From: JBCCCJ01 sp039029315
GTDB lineage: Bacteria; Bacteroidota; Bacteroidia; J057
Assembly (NCBI GenBank): GCA_039029315.1
Contig: JBCCGK010000026.1
Coordinates: forward strand, 1-64,000
Reading direction: 5' to 3'
DNA length: 64,000 nucleotides
The notes beneath the pieces are model-generated. The model saw only the letters and a list, made by a program, of their open reading frames with translations, searched no databases and had not been told where the DNA came from. This document shows, one piece after another, positions 1-9,430 of this stretch. The stretch's first letter is position 1. Each line of letters starts with the position of its first letter. The translations under genes and the position numbers were made by a program.

Positions 1-281
1 TGCGTAAAAACCGCCAAAATTCTAAGCCCAACTCACAAATCCACCCCAGTTTACCGAATTTTGGGGGCCAGCTCGCCTAAACTGGTAAAAGTGTACGGTA
101 AAGAGATTTGAATTTCCATTTTGGACAAAGTCAAACTAAGAAAGGGACACAATTAAATTGTAGGATCTTGTTCCTTCCCCATCCCCCTCTATGCGATTGC
201 AGGCTTGTGGGCTGATGTCTCCCGCTGGCGGGAGAGCGAGAGGGTGGAAGATGATTGTCAGATGTAAATATGTCCACTTAC
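1..281. other. Left-edge intergenic region
   Basis: No gene is supported here. The only structure seen is a perfect 8-bp inverted repeat (TCTCCCGC, TG loop, GCGGGAGA) at 218-235, which lies just beyond the 3' end of the minus-strand TonB receptor gene. It is not followed by a T-run on either strand, so it is a weak terminator at best. Confidence 0.4.
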
Positions 282-2564
282 TTAAAATCCCAATTGAAGG
301 GACATGAGCACCAATCTTCCAGGAGCATCTAAAGCAGATCCATGGATGCGATAAGATTCGTCTAGCAGGTTTTTGAGTCCGATCGTGGCATATCCCCAGG
401 GAAAGTCATAGCCGATATGAAGATCAACAACATTCCAGCCAGAGGTGCCATTGGTACCTATGTAGGGATTGGCTATATCAAGAGGTGCCAATCGATCTTG
501 GAGAGAAGCATGTCGCCATTCCAGGTTGCTCCAGATTCCGAGCTTGGTTCGCATTCGCAAGCCCAATCGTCCATTGAGAGGTGGAATTTCTGCCAATGGT
601 TCGTTGTTCACTAGATTTTTGCCTTGTGTATACACCAGACCTCCATATACAGCTAACATCGGATTGACAGGTACTTCGATGGCGGCTTCAATGCCACGGA
701 CGTAGGCTTGTCCTACGTGGATTTGTTGATAGACAGGCAACCCTTCGAAGACGGATTGTCCATTGAAACTGGTGGGTACCCAATCTGTTCTGTCGCGGAA
801 TCGGGTATGATAGAACATCAGGGAGCCAGAAAAGTGTGGGGTTTTGGCTTTCAGGCCGATTTCGGAGGTCAGGGTTCTTTCAGATGCCAGACTGTCTGAG
901 GGCAATCCAAATCCCTGATCGATTAAGCCTGTTCGTCCAAGGTCCTGGGCATTCGGATTTCGGTATCCTGTATTGAAGGAAGACACCAAATGCCAGTTGG
1001 GGTGCAAAGGATACAAACCCGAAATATTCCCGACCACGGCCTTGGGTTGGAGCATTTGGGAGCCGGTCACATCATCTTCAAGTTCCAGTTGATAAGCCCG
1101 TGCTCGCCCGCCCAGGGTCACTCTAAGTTTCAAAATATCGAGTGTATGCAGGCTGTAGAGGGACACATTGGTGGCCAGACTTCCATCAGCAAATTGTCCC
1201 CGAACCGGCTGGCTGATTCCGCCAGCTTTGCCCAGGCTAGCCTCACTAAGGATTTCGTCCTTGTAATATTCTACTCCTGATACGATGTTCCACTGTGCCA
1301 TTGGTCGTGAATGCACTTCTACTGTACCACTCCAGGTTGAGAACTGATCAGATCCTGTTCTGACATCAGACAATTCATCCATCTGACGAATATTCCCTTC
1401 CTCCAAGGTATGAAATGCCGTTGTTACAGAGACTTTGTGCAGCCATTTGTTGCTGAAGAAAGAGGTCATTCTTGCATAGGCCAATTGTCGCTGCAAAGAA
1501 GTGATACCAGCCTTTACAAATTTTCCCTGATCGACCAATCCCCATTGCGGGAGGCTGTCTTGCGTCATGATCTGATAGGAGAGCGTAAGAGAATGGTGGG
1601 GAGCCAGCTTGATTCGAGCTTTTACGTCTGCTGCCTGCTCCTGAAAGGCTGTTTTGTCCAGGGAGCCCTGATTTCCGCCAAGAACCAGATCTCCAAAGTT
1701 TCTTTGGGAGATTCCTCCTGAGATAGCAACTCTTTGGGTGCTGATTTCCAACTCACTTCTCCCACTCAATTCTGTCCCCCGGCTCATATAGCTGAAATTT
1801 CCTCCTCCATGTACCTGAATCCCTTCATCCGAAAATCTGGGGGTACGGGTCAGCACTTGTATAACGCCTCCCAGGGCATCTGTCCCATATTGAACAGAAC
1901 CTCCCCCTCTTAACACCTCAATTCGATTCATCAAATAAGGGTCCATCAGAGCCAACAATGAGTGTGAGCCCGGTCCATATCCAGCGTGGTTCATACGGAT
2001 TCCGTCTACCATGAGCATGGTGCGATTGCCTCCCATTCCCCGGATTCTGGCTTCGGTGCCTCCATAGTAGGGTTGCTGTAACCATAGTCCAGTGATCCCT
2101 TGCATGGCTTCAGGCAAGGTTCTTGGAGCCTTCTGTTTGAAATCCTGCAAATCAAAAGAGGAGACAGATGCTGGTGTCAGAAATGGATCTCTTTCATATC
2201 GTTGGGCCGTAATCAGGACTTCCTGATGCATGCGTGCAACTGAAGGCGACATCGATATCCCGATTGACACCAAAGATTCTGACTCCTTGAGGATGATTTC
2301 TCGCTGGACGGTCTGATAGCCAGGAAGCAACAATCGCACAGTGTACAATCCTTCTTCCAATCCCAGAATCGAAAAATGTCCATGTTTATCAGTTACATCT
2401 CCCAAGGCAGTGTTTTCGATGATCACAGAGACATTTCTCAAGGGCATACGACTGCTTCTATCGTATACTGAGCCTTGAAGCCTTGTTTGAGAAAGTAAAG
2501 GCCCACAACAGCCTATGAATCCAACAATGAACAGAAGGAGAATTTTAGATCGCTGTTTATCCAT
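282..2564 (-). CDS. TonB-dependent outer-membrane receptor
   Basis: This is a 760-residue outer-membrane receptor that would import a ligand (a siderophore, heme or cobalamin; the substrate cannot be told from sequence) using TonB energy. An N-terminal signal peptide (about residues 1-26) is followed by a carboxypeptidase regulatory-like beta domain (about 28-110), as is common in Bacteroidota. A plug domain with the typical RIRGMGGNRT and VLRGGGSVQYGTDALGG stretches comes next (about 130-240), then a beta-barrel ending in an aromatic residue (LQLGF). There is no neighbouring SusD gene, so it looks like a FecA/CirA-style receptor rather than a SusC glycan importer. The gene stands alone on the minus strand. 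Confidence 0.93.
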   Translation of the reverse strand: MDKQRSKILLLFIVGFIGCCGPLLSQTRLQGSVYDRSSRMPLRNVSVIIENTALGDVTDKHGHFSILGLEEGLYTVRLLLPGYQTVQREIILKESESLVSIGISMSPSVARMHQEVLITAQRYERDPFLTPASVSSFDLQDFKQKAPRTLPEAMQGITGLWLQQPYYGGTEARIRGMGGNRTMLMVDGIRMNHAGYGPGSHSLLALMDPYLMNRIEVLRGGGSVQYGTDALGGVIQVLTRTPRFSDEGIQVHGGGNFSYMSRGTELSGRSELEISTQRVAISGGISQRNFGDLVLGGNQGSLDKTAFQEQAADVKARIKLAPHHSLTLSYQIMTQDSLPQWGLVDQGKFVKAGITSLQRQLAYARMTSFFSNKWLHKVSVTTAFHTLEEGNIRQMDELSDVRTGSDQFSTWSGTVEVHSRPMAQWNIVSGVEYYKDEILSEASLGKAGGISQPVRGQFADGSLATNVSLYSLHTLDILKLRVTLGGRARAYQLELEDDVTGSQMLQPKAVVGNISGLYPLHPNWHLVSSFNTGYRNPNAQDLGRTGLIDQGFGLPSDSLASERTLTSEIGLKAKTPHFSGSLMFYHTRFRDRTDWVPTSFNGQSVFEGLPVYQQIHVGQAYVRGIEAAIEVPVNPMLAVYGGLVYTQGKNLVNNEPLAEIPPLNGRLGLRMRTKLGIWSNLEWRHASLQDRLAPLDIANPYIGTNGTSGWNVVDLHIGYDFPWGYATIGLKNLLDESYRIHGSALDAPGRLVLMSLQLGF

Positions 2565-2800
2565 GAGGTTCTAAATCAAACGTCTGAATCGCCAGAAGCT
2601 CTGGTTTTCTTTTCAGACAATTTTACTCTCAAAGATGCACGATTTTGAGAGGAAAATATTGTTTGGACTAAAAATGTTGTGTGCAGTTCTTGTGCAAAAA
2701 GTCCGTGTTGAAGTTCATTTTCCAGCGAGCAAGATACAATCCTTTTTTTACCCAAGTATGAAGAATGTTAAGAAATCATGATGACTTGCCTTCAAAATGG

Positions 2801-4714
2801 TCAGTAAATCCGGCATTTTCGGGTATAAACTCTGCCTACTACCTGCACTGATACCAGATATAGACCTGCTGCAAATGAAACATCATCCAGGTGAATCGTT
2901 GTGCGTCCAGCCGCCACTGTCTCTGTGTGAGCAAGAAGTGTTTTTCCTTCCAGATTTTTGATGGAAATCTTCACAGGCCCTGCGGTAATCGTGGGAATGG
3001 AAAGGATCAAGGGATCTCCTCGCTGGACAGGACTGGAAAGAATATCAAATCCTATGAGTTTCCCTTCCTGTGCCTTGACTTCTTGCACAAAGGAATAACC
3101 TATTGTGCCATCGACTTCTCGCCAGTTCAATCGGTACCAGGAAGTCCCAGGCGAAGGAAGATGGTCTGTGTAGGTGTAAGTATGTTGCCCTTCTCCTTTG
3201 CCAGATATGAGGTGTAATTTCTCAAAGGAATTGCCATCCATGCTGCGTTCTATTACAAAGACGGTCCCGGCCAATTCAGGAGAAGTTTTCCAACGGAGTT
3301 CTACTCGATCTTCCACCCGCTCTGCCTCAAATGCTTCCAGTACTATGGGCAAGACACAAGTGGTTGTCGTGGATGCCTCTGTCAATGTCAGGGTGGTCAG
3401 TTCTGCTCCCACAGTTCCGCTTAGTGCGCCTTGGGCGGAATTCCCACATCCTCCACCAGTCGCGATGCCATTGCTCCCTGCTGACAAGGACCTGCTGATT
3501 CCTGCGCCCAAGGCATTGCTCACCCAAATGACCCCGCCTGCCCCACCACCGCCAGGGCCCTCACAATTGATGGCCGTATTGCCCCCATTTCCTCCTTCTG
3601 CTTGCAAACTAAAGGGATCGGCTGTATAAAAATCTGCACTCAGCATAATCACCCCTCCAGCTCCGCCTCCAGATCCACCATCAGAATTGGAATGTGTTGC
3701 ATGATGCCCATTGGCGAGGATGCTGAAATTATTTCCATTGAATGTTTGGGTTCTGATCATCACAATTCCTGCCCCATCTCCTCCATTTTCGCCTTCATTG
3801 TTATTCCCATGACCTGCTCCACCACCTCCGCCCATAAACGCATAAGGATTGGCGACACTATAGCCAAAAGCAGAGAGATTTTTTCCTCCTTCGCCCTCAT
3901 GATTTCCGGGACAGAAAAGACCGATACTTCGCTCTCCGCCTTGTCCACCCAGATTATATTGTCCCCCACCCGCCCCGCCAGCATTATGATCATTGCCTCC
4001 ACCCCCACCATTGGCTTGTGGACCTCGTCCATATTCTCTTCCTGAGATATAGGCAGCGATTCCTTCTCCTTTCTTACCTCCGGCATTGCTGACCTGTGTG
4101 TAGTACCAATCATTGTTATTGGTCAAAAAGCCACAACCAGAATTCATATTTTCAAATCCTCCTCCCCGGAATCCAGCACCACTCACATCAATGTCCGCCT
4201 CCAATCGGACTGTTCCTGTGGCTTCAAATGCAATCACTCCTCCTGTCGTCCCATCCCATTCTTTGGCCAGAAGGGTTCCGACAATATTCACATCCACATA
4301 CTGTGGTACTTTGACCAATTGTATCCCAGCTTGAGAGACAGAGGCCGGATTGTAGGTATTGACCAACTGTTTTTGAAGGACGACTTCATTGGTCCCTGTA
4401 TTGACCTCACAGACAGAAGCAAATTCGTAGGCCCCTGCTCCATTCACATTGGAGATTGATCCAAATGTGCTGCTATTCCCGGAACTGATGGTTGTGCCCT
4501 GCATTTGGATAAGCAAGACCCGATCATCAAAGCCGAACAGGCTGGCATCTCCCACACTAAGGGTCGATGTTCCGGCATTCACAGAACTGACAGCGGTGTA
4601 TTGGTTGATAATTCCAGAAACCAATGTTTGGCTAAGAAGGGAGGAATTAGGGAAGAAAAATAGGATAAGGCAAGTACGAATCATCCAACAACTGGATGAG
4701 ATACAGTTTCTCAT
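2801..4714 (-). CDS. Secreted glycine-rich protein with T9SS sorting domain
   Basis: A 637-residue protein with a hydrophobic signal peptide ending near residue 29 (second possible start at Met11). The middle (about 180-430) is very rich in Gly, Asn and Ala, with recurrent GGGGGAG stretches, suggesting a repetitive adhesin-like or beta-helical body. A beta-sandwich segment follows (about 460-550). The last 75 residues look like a type A T9SS C-terminal sorting domain, with a KISIKNLEGK strand, a GLYLVSV strand and a basic C-terminus. By family knowledge it would cross the outer membrane by type IX secretion and be anchored or released. Its enzymatic role, if any, is not visible. Confidence 0.85.
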   Translation of the reverse strand: MRNCISSSCWMIRTCLILFFFPNSSLLSQTLVSGIINQYTAVSSVNAGTSTLSVGDASLFGFDDRVLLIQMQGTTISSGNSSTFGSISNVNGAGAYEFASVCEVNTGTNEVVLQKQLVNTYNPASVSQAGIQLVKVPQYVDVNIVGTLLAKEWDGTTGGVIAFEATGTVRLEADIDVSGAGFRGGGFENMNSGCGFLTNNNDWYYTQVSNAGGKKGEGIAAYISGREYGRGPQANGGGGGNDHNAGGAGGGQYNLGGQGGERSIGLFCPGNHEGEGGKNLSAFGYSVANPYAFMGGGGGAGHGNNNEGENGGDGAGIVMIRTQTFNGNNFSILANGHHATHSNSDGGSGGGAGGVIMLSADFYTADPFSLQAEGGNGGNTAINCEGPGGGGAGGVIWVSNALGAGISRSLSAGSNGIATGGGCGNSAQGALSGTVGAELTTLTLTEASTTTTCVLPIVLEAFEAERVEDRVELRWKTSPELAGTVFVIERSMDGNSFEKLHLISGKGEGQHTYTYTDHLPSPGTSWYRLNWREVDGTIGYSFVQEVKAQEGKLIGFDILSSPVQRGDPLILSIPTITAGPVKISIKNLEGKTLLAHTETVAAGRTTIHLDDVSFAAGLYLVSVQVVGRVYTRKCRIY

Positions 4715-4831
4715 AGATGAAGATTTGTTTGGAGGAAAGAACGCCGTTTATCCATGATCAGATAACCGTTTCAATATGTAGAACGAAATATTTGCGTACA
4801 ATTGCATCTGAACAAACTGCTAAAATTCCTG

Positions 4832-4839
4832 TATCTTCG
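4832..4839 (+). promoter_or_regulatory. Bacteroidota -7 promoter box for the radical SAM gene
   Basis: TATCTTCG matches the TAnnTTTG -7 consensus with one change. It lies 18 bases before a TTG codon in frame with the radical SAM gene. It argues that transcription starts after the ATG at 4717, so that ATG is not the real start. No clear -33 TTG at the usual spacing was found. Confidence 0.45.
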
Positions 4840-4857
4840 CTCAAAATCAGATCTTCA

Positions 4858-5880
4858 TTGTTTCATTGGCGAAAAGCACGGTTGGTATTAGGCTCGCTAT
4901 CTTGGCGAAAGATCCTGAATTTCAGCCTGATATATGTCTCCTTTTACTACTCCAAATTCCGAAAAAAGTCCTTTCATAGAGGCCTGCCCATCAAGATCGG
5001 ATTTGAACCAACAACTTCCTGCAACCTTCGCTGTCCCGAATGTCCTTCTGGCCTTCGTTCCTTCACACGGCCAACTGGCATGCTCTCCCTCAGCTTATAT
5101 CAATCTGTGCTCGATCAATTGCACAAAGAGTTGATTTATCTTCTGTTATATTTTCAGGGGGAGCCTTATCTGCACAAGGATTTCTTCTCGATGGCAGCCT
5201 ATGCCAAGGAAAAAGGCGTATATGCTGCGACCAGTACAAATGGTCACTATTTGAGCCCGGAAAATGCAAAAAAAACAGTTGAATCGGGTTTGTCAGAAGT
5301 CATTATCTCTATTGATGGAACGACTCAGGAAACCTATGCTGCCTATCGCATTGGGGGAAATCTGGAAAAAGTGCTTCAAGGCGTAAAAAATCTTGTTCAG
5401 GCAAGAGAAGCCGCGCAAAGTGTACATCCATTTATTGTGATTCAATTCCTGGTTGTGCAACCCAATCAGCATCAGATCGAAGAGATTCAGCACTTGGGTG
5501 CACAATTAGGCGTCGATAAGGTTGTTCTGAAGACCGCACAAATCTATGCCTATGAGGATGGGCATTCTCTGATTCCCACGATTCCACGATATAGCCGATA
5601 CCAGCAACAGGCAGATGGAACGTATGTCATCAAGAATAGCCTGGAGAATCAATGTTGGAAACTTTGGCATGGGGCAGAGATTACCTGGGATGGGAAAGTG
5701 CTCCCTTGTTGTTTTGACAAAGATGCCGACTATGAAATGGGGCAACTGCCTGCTGATTCTTTCCGGAAGATTTGGCGGAATGAGGCCTATACGCATTTCA
5801 GAAATCTGCTACTCAAATCTCGAAAAGAAATCGACATCTGCAAAAATTGCTCAGAAGGCACCAAGGTCTGGACGGAATAA
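4858..5880 (+). CDS. Radical SAM/SPASM domain protein
   Basis: A radical S-adenosylmethionine enzyme of about 340 residues. The cluster motif CNLRCPEC (CX3CX2C) is near residues 55-62, followed by SIDGTTQ-type core strands. The C-terminal SPASM region has CW, PCCFDKD and CKNC cysteines that would bind auxiliary Fe-S clusters. The open frame extends to an ATG at 4717, only 2 bases from the divergent T9SS gene, and those extra 47 residues are unlike the family. A TTG at 4858, just after a -7 box, is the preferred start; TTG at 4882 is an alternative. The substrate is unknown. Relatives in Bacteroidota are stand-alone proteins of the same length; peptide or sugar modification is possible but not shown. 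Confidence 0.88.
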   Translation: MFHWRKARLVLGSLSWRKILNFSLIYVSFYYSKFRKKSFHRGLPIKIGFEPTTSCNLRCPECPSGLRSFTRPTGMLSLSLYQSVLDQLHKELIYLLLYFQGEPYLHKDFFSMAAYAKEKGVYAATSTNGHYLSPENAKKTVESGLSEVIISIDGTTQETYAAYRIGGNLEKVLQGVKNLVQAREAAQSVHPFIVIQFLVVQPNQHQIEEIQHLGAQLGVDKVVLKTAQIYAYEDGHSLIPTIPRYSRYQQQADGTYVIKNSLENQCWKLWHGAEITWDGKVLPCCFDKDADYEMGQLPADSFRKIWRNEAYTHFRNLLLKSRKEIDICKNCSEGTKVWTE

Positions 5881-5881
5881 A

Positions 5882-5907
5882 AAAAGTGAGAGAAATCTCC
5901 CACTTTT
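5882..5907 (+). terminator. Rho-independent terminator after radical SAM gene
   Basis: An 11-bp stem with one mismatch (AAAAGTGAGAG at 5882-5892, CTCCCACTTTT at 5897-5907) with a four-base loop begins directly after the stop codon. Flanking A and T runs make it usable on both strands. Confidence 0.7.
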
Positions 5908-5966
5908 GCTACTTATGACAAAGGTAAAAATACAGTTTTTGCTTATTTCCGGCTCAACCATTGGGA

Positions 5967-6222
5967 AGAGGCTGTCTCTCCCATCTGGATGGAAAGGGTC
6001 TTACTATTCTTGCGCTGTGGGCGTATTTTCGACACAACACTCATGTCTATAAAGTCTCCTGCTGGCGACAATAGGTGGACCCACTGTCCAAAGGTCCCTT
6101 CAATCTGTTCATGTAAGGGAAGGGACTTGACATCCTGCTCCAAAGGTTGACAAAAAAGAGTCTTGTTTGAGAAAAAATACAGCAAGAAAATTCTCAGCAC
6201 AGATCTCAAAACAATCTCTGAG
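5967..6222. mobile_element. MITE-like element, left copy flanking ispG
   Basis: A stretch of about 256 bp bounded by imperfect terminal inverted repeats: AGAGGCTGTCTCTCCCATCTG at 5967-5987 and, on the other strand, AGAGATTGTTTTGAGATCTG ending near 6218. Bases 6150-6220, read on the minus strand, match 8408-8479 at about 60 of 72 positions by eye. It has no transposase gene. A 97-residue open frame (5943-6236, minus) spans it but is probably fortuitous. See the partner element at 8409-8570. Confidence 0.5.
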
Positions 6223-6303
6223 GATAATCGATTCATTAGACGAAAGCAGTTGTTTGTATATCAATGAATTGAGAAAAATCGAGATTCATTACACATCAAA
6301 CTG

Positions 6304-6311
6304 TATTTTTG
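6304..6311 (+). promoter_or_regulatory. Probable -7 promoter box for ispG
   Basis: TATTTTTG fits TAnnTTTG and lies 68 bases before the ispG start codon. A correctly spaced -33 TTG was not seen, so the call rests on the single box. Confidence 0.35.
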
Positions 6312-6379
6312 CCACAGCTTGAAACTATATCTCCTTCTCAGCAGTTTAGGATAACAAAAACATTTCCAGCAATAAGAGC

Positions 6380-8371
6380 ATGAATTTCGAATCACCATAT
6401 TCTCCCAAACATTTCTCCTATCAGCGCATCCTCAGCAGAGTGGTTTCCATCGGCGGCATTCCCCTAGGCGGAACGCACCCCATTCGGATCCAATCGATGA
6501 CAACCACCGACACCATGGACACGCTTGGGACCGTGGAACAAACGATCCGAATGGTAGAGGCAGGCAGCGAATACGTGCGGATTACTGCACCGAGCAAAAA
6601 AGAAGCATATAACCTTGCTGAAATAAAAAAAGAACTCAGAAGAAGAGGCTGCGATGTTCCATTGGTAGCGGATATTCACTTTACTCCCAATGCAGCTGAA
6701 ATCGCTGCAAGAATTGTTGAGAAAGTTCGGGTCAATCCCGGCAATTATGTAGATAAAAAACGATTTCAAACCCATGAGTATACCGATTCCACCTATGAAG
6801 CTGAACTAGATCGGATCTATACCCGCTTCTCCCCCCTTGTCAAGATCTGCAAGGAAGAGGGAACAGCCATGCGTATCGGTACCAATCATGGTTCCCTCTC
6901 AGACAGAATTCTCAGTAGATATGGAGATACTCCCAAAGGCATGGTGGAATCCGCCATGGAGTTTGTCCGAATTTGTGAAGATCATGGCTTTCACGACATA
7001 GTCATTTCCATGAAAGCCAGCAATCCCCAAGTCATGGTACAGGCGTATCGCATGTTGATGGAAGATATGTTGCAGAGAAACATGGTCTATCCGCTTCATC
7101 TGGGGGTAACTGAAGCAGGAGAAGGAGAAGATGGCCGGATCAAATCTGCGCTCGGGATCTCCACCTTATTGCTGGATGGAATAGGAGATACAGTCAGGGT
7201 TTCTTTAACAGAAGAACCTGAATATGAAAATCCGGTAGCGCGATTTCTGGTTCAACATGTCATAAACCAAACCAATGCTGAGCGAAAGACCAATTCCTCC
7301 TCCCCTCCCCCTCTTCCCTTTGATCCGCTTCATTTTAGCCGACGCACAACCAAAGAGGTGTTGAATGTAGGCAAGAGTCACGTTCCTCGGGTGATTGCAG
7401 ATATTCGACATAATTGGGAAAAACCAGGCAGTTTGACTGAAGTAGGGTATACCTATATCCCTGCCCTCGACAAGTATAATTTTTCAGATATAGCAGCAGA
7501 TTTTGTCTATTTAGGTACGCATGTGCCTGCTTATGAGCTACCTGGTGGACTGAAACAGATTTTTGATCTGGAATCATGGCTATTGCTCAAGGATAGGGAG
7601 AAAAGCTTCCCATTGTTCACCAGCCCAATTTCGTTTTTGGAAGCAAAGGAAAGGCATTCTACTTTGAACTTTGTTCAGGTTGACAGACATTCTCTGGAGA
7701 CAGTATTAGGGAAGGCTTCTTCCTTCGGCAAGTGTGTATTTGTTCTCAGGTCAGAAGCAGCCATTCCCACCTACGATTGGCGCTGGATAAGCTATCGGCT
7801 GGCAGAGGCGAAGCTCGACAATCCATTAATATTGTACATGGCCAAACAGGATGATTTTGCATTTTTTGATGATTCTGATTTGCCGGACTATGTCCGAATT
7901 GCTGATGATGCCCACACTCAGCTAAGTCTCTCAGCTAATGGCAGTACAATGTTGGTAGATGGGTTGGTAGATGGAATATGGTTGGAACATACTGACGATT
8001 GTCGACTAAGGACAGCTTTTGGCATGTTGCAGCTGGCTCGATTGCGAATTACCAAAACAGAATATATCTCTTGCCCCTCTTGTGGTCGGACCTTGTTTGA
8101 CCTTCAGGAAACCACCGCGAGAATCAGAAAACGAACAGAGCACCTCAAAGGAGTCAAAATCGGAATCATGGGCTGTATCGTTAATGGACCCGGTGAAATG
8201 GCTGATGCAGATTATGGATATGTGGGAGTAGGGCCGGATAAAATCTCACTCTATCGGGGACAGGAAGTGGTGAAGCGTGGGGTAAAAACAGCACATGCTG
8301 TAGATGAATTGATTGAACTGATACGGGAAGATGGAAATTGGGTAGAGCCAATTGCAGAGGGAGTTATATGA
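6380..8371 (+). CDS. ispG: 4-hydroxy-3-methylbut-2-enyl diphosphate synthase (flavodoxin/ferredoxin)
   Basis: IspG (GcpE) reduces 2-C-methyl-D-erythritol 2,4-cyclodiphosphate in the penultimate step of the MEP isoprenoid pathway. At 663 residues it is the long form found in Bacteroidota, Chlamydiae and plants: a TIM barrel (about 20-290, starting with GTHPIRIQSMTTTDT), a large inserted domain (about 300-555), and a C-terminal Fe-S domain. The 4Fe-4S ligands are visible as CPSCGRTLFD (near 564-573) and GIMGCIVNGPGE (near 594-605), which includes the conserved glutamate. The gene stands alone and is flanked by two inverted MITE-like repeats. Confidence 0.97.
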   Translation: MNFESPYSPKHFSYQRILSRVVSIGGIPLGGTHPIRIQSMTTTDTMDTLGTVEQTIRMVEAGSEYVRITAPSKKEAYNLAEIKKELRRRGCDVPLVADIHFTPNAAEIAARIVEKVRVNPGNYVDKKRFQTHEYTDSTYEAELDRIYTRFSPLVKICKEEGTAMRIGTNHGSLSDRILSRYGDTPKGMVESAMEFVRICEDHGFHDIVISMKASNPQVMVQAYRMLMEDMLQRNMVYPLHLGVTEAGEGEDGRIKSALGISTLLLDGIGDTVRVSLTEEPEYENPVARFLVQHVINQTNAERKTNSSSPPPLPFDPLHFSRRTTKEVLNVGKSHVPRVIADIRHNWEKPGSLTEVGYTYIPALDKYNFSDIAADFVYLGTHVPAYELPGGLKQIFDLESWLLLKDREKSFPLFTSPISFLEAKERHSTLNFVQVDRHSLETVLGKASSFGKCVFVLRSEAAIPTYDWRWISYRLAEAKLDNPLILYMAKQDDFAFFDDSDLPDYVRIADDAHTQLSLSANGSTMLVDGLVDGIWLEHTDDCRLRTAFGMLQLARLRITKTEYISCPSCGRTLFDLQETTARIRKRTEHLKGVKIGIMGCIVNGPGEMADADYGYVGVGPDKISLYRGQEVVKRGVKTAHAVDELIELIREDGNWVEPIAEGVI

Positions 8372-8408
8372 TGACAATGGCAATTAGGAGATCATCCTCT
8401 ATTCTTTC

Positions 8409-8570
8409 AGAGACTGTTTGGGAATCTGTGCTGAGAATTTTCAGACTATATTTTTTTCTCAGACAAGGCTCTTTTTTGTTCTCATAATAGTGTTATGGGA
8501 ACAAAAAAGCCTCCAGATGAGGAAAAAAGACGCATACAAACAATAAGTAACAGATGTTCAAACAGTCTCT
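8409..8570. mobile_element. MITE-like element, right copy flanking ispG
   Basis: A 162-bp segment with 20-bp terminal inverted repeats matching at 17 positions: AGAGACTGTTTGGGAATCTG at 8409-8428 and the complement of CAGATGTTCAAACAGTCTCT at 8551-8570. Inside is a second inverted repeat around 8467-8512, in which AGGCTC plus a T-run pairs with an A-run plus GCCT; it may also act as a terminator for ispG. No target-site duplication is obvious. It is related to the element at 5967-6222 in opposite orientation. Confidence 0.55.
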
Positions 8571-8608
8571 AAGGCTACGAACCATTCATACTGATATTGA
8601 ACTTGATT

Positions 8609-9346
8609 ATGGAGAAAGATGGCGTTTGGCGAGAGTCCGTACGGATTTCGGCGAGCATGGTGAATCTAAACAAGCAGATTCGCTTAACTGCATTGTGCAA
8701 TTTTCTACAGGAAATCGCAGGAAATCATGCAAGATTCCTGGGCATGGGATATCAAGGCATGCAGGAACGAGGACAGTTTTGGGCTTTGAGTAGAATCAAG
8801 CTGGAGATGCAGACATTTCCCCTCTGGCTGGAGGATATACACATTCACTCCTGGGTCAGCAGCATCAAGGGACCCTTTTCTCACAGAAACTTTTTGATGT
8901 TGCGAGAAGATGGAACAGAACTGGGCAGTGCAAGTAGTTTGTGGGCATTGTTGAGTGGGGAGAACAGGAGACCCAGTCGGATTCAGAATCATACTTTCAC
9001 TGTATTGGAAGAGAAACTTCCTGCTTGTGGTTTACCTCCCAAATTGCCCAATATCCAAGATGGTGCGCTTCTCCGAACACATGAGGTTGTATTCAGTGAT
9101 TTGGACATGATCGGACATGTGAACAATGGCAAATATGTCGAATGGATTACAGATGCCGTCACAACTGACCGGTCCAGTTGGGAAGCATACGATCTTATCA
9201 TTAATTATCTTCAAGAAACTGTTGCGGCAGAATCAGTAGACATCTATGGCTTAGCGCAAGACTCTTATCATCTGTATGAATTGAAAAAGACAGATCAAGA
9301 TCAGCCTGTCTGTCGGGCAAAGATCAGATGGCGGAAAAGATCATAA
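8609..9346 (+). CDS. Acyl-ACP thioesterase
   Basis: A 245-residue protein of the acyl-ACP thioesterase family (double hot-dog fold), which releases fatty acids from acyl carrier protein. The first hot-dog begins with the typical LTALCNFLQEIAGNHA helix. The second contains the SDLDMIGHVNNGKYVEWI block, with the Asn/His expected at the active site. The ATG at 8609 (MEKDGVW) is chosen over an in-frame TTG at 8597 because family members begin about there. It is convergent with fabD, another fatty-acid gene. The start lies only 38 bp after the MITE-like repeat, so its promoter may sit in the repeat. Confidence 0.88.
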   Translation: MEKDGVWRESVRISASMVNLNKQIRLTALCNFLQEIAGNHARFLGMGYQGMQERGQFWALSRIKLEMQTFPLWLEDIHIHSWVSSIKGPFSHRNFLMLREDGTELGSASSLWALLSGENRRPSRIQNHTFTVLEEKLPACGLPPKLPNIQDGALLRTHEVVFSDLDMIGHVNNGKYVEWITDAVTTDRSSWEAYDLIINYLQETVAAESVDIYGLAQDSYHLYELKKTDQDQPVCRAKIRWRKRS

Positions 9347-9430
9347 ATCCTCAATCGACACCCAAGCTGTCCTTTGAGCAGGGCGAAAAATGTGTAGGAA
9401 TAATTGCTGATGAACCAATAGGCCCAATTC

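Noticed and set aside
4717..4857. N-terminal extension of the radical SAM protein from ATG 4717
   Set aside because: It would begin 2 bases from the divergent gene, upstream of the apparent -7 box, and the extra residues do not resemble the family.
5943..6236. A 97-residue minus-strand open frame with a hydrophobic N-terminus
   Set aside because: It nearly coincides with the MITE-like element, and the related copy at 8409-8570 does not keep the frame. It is probably chance coding in a repeat.
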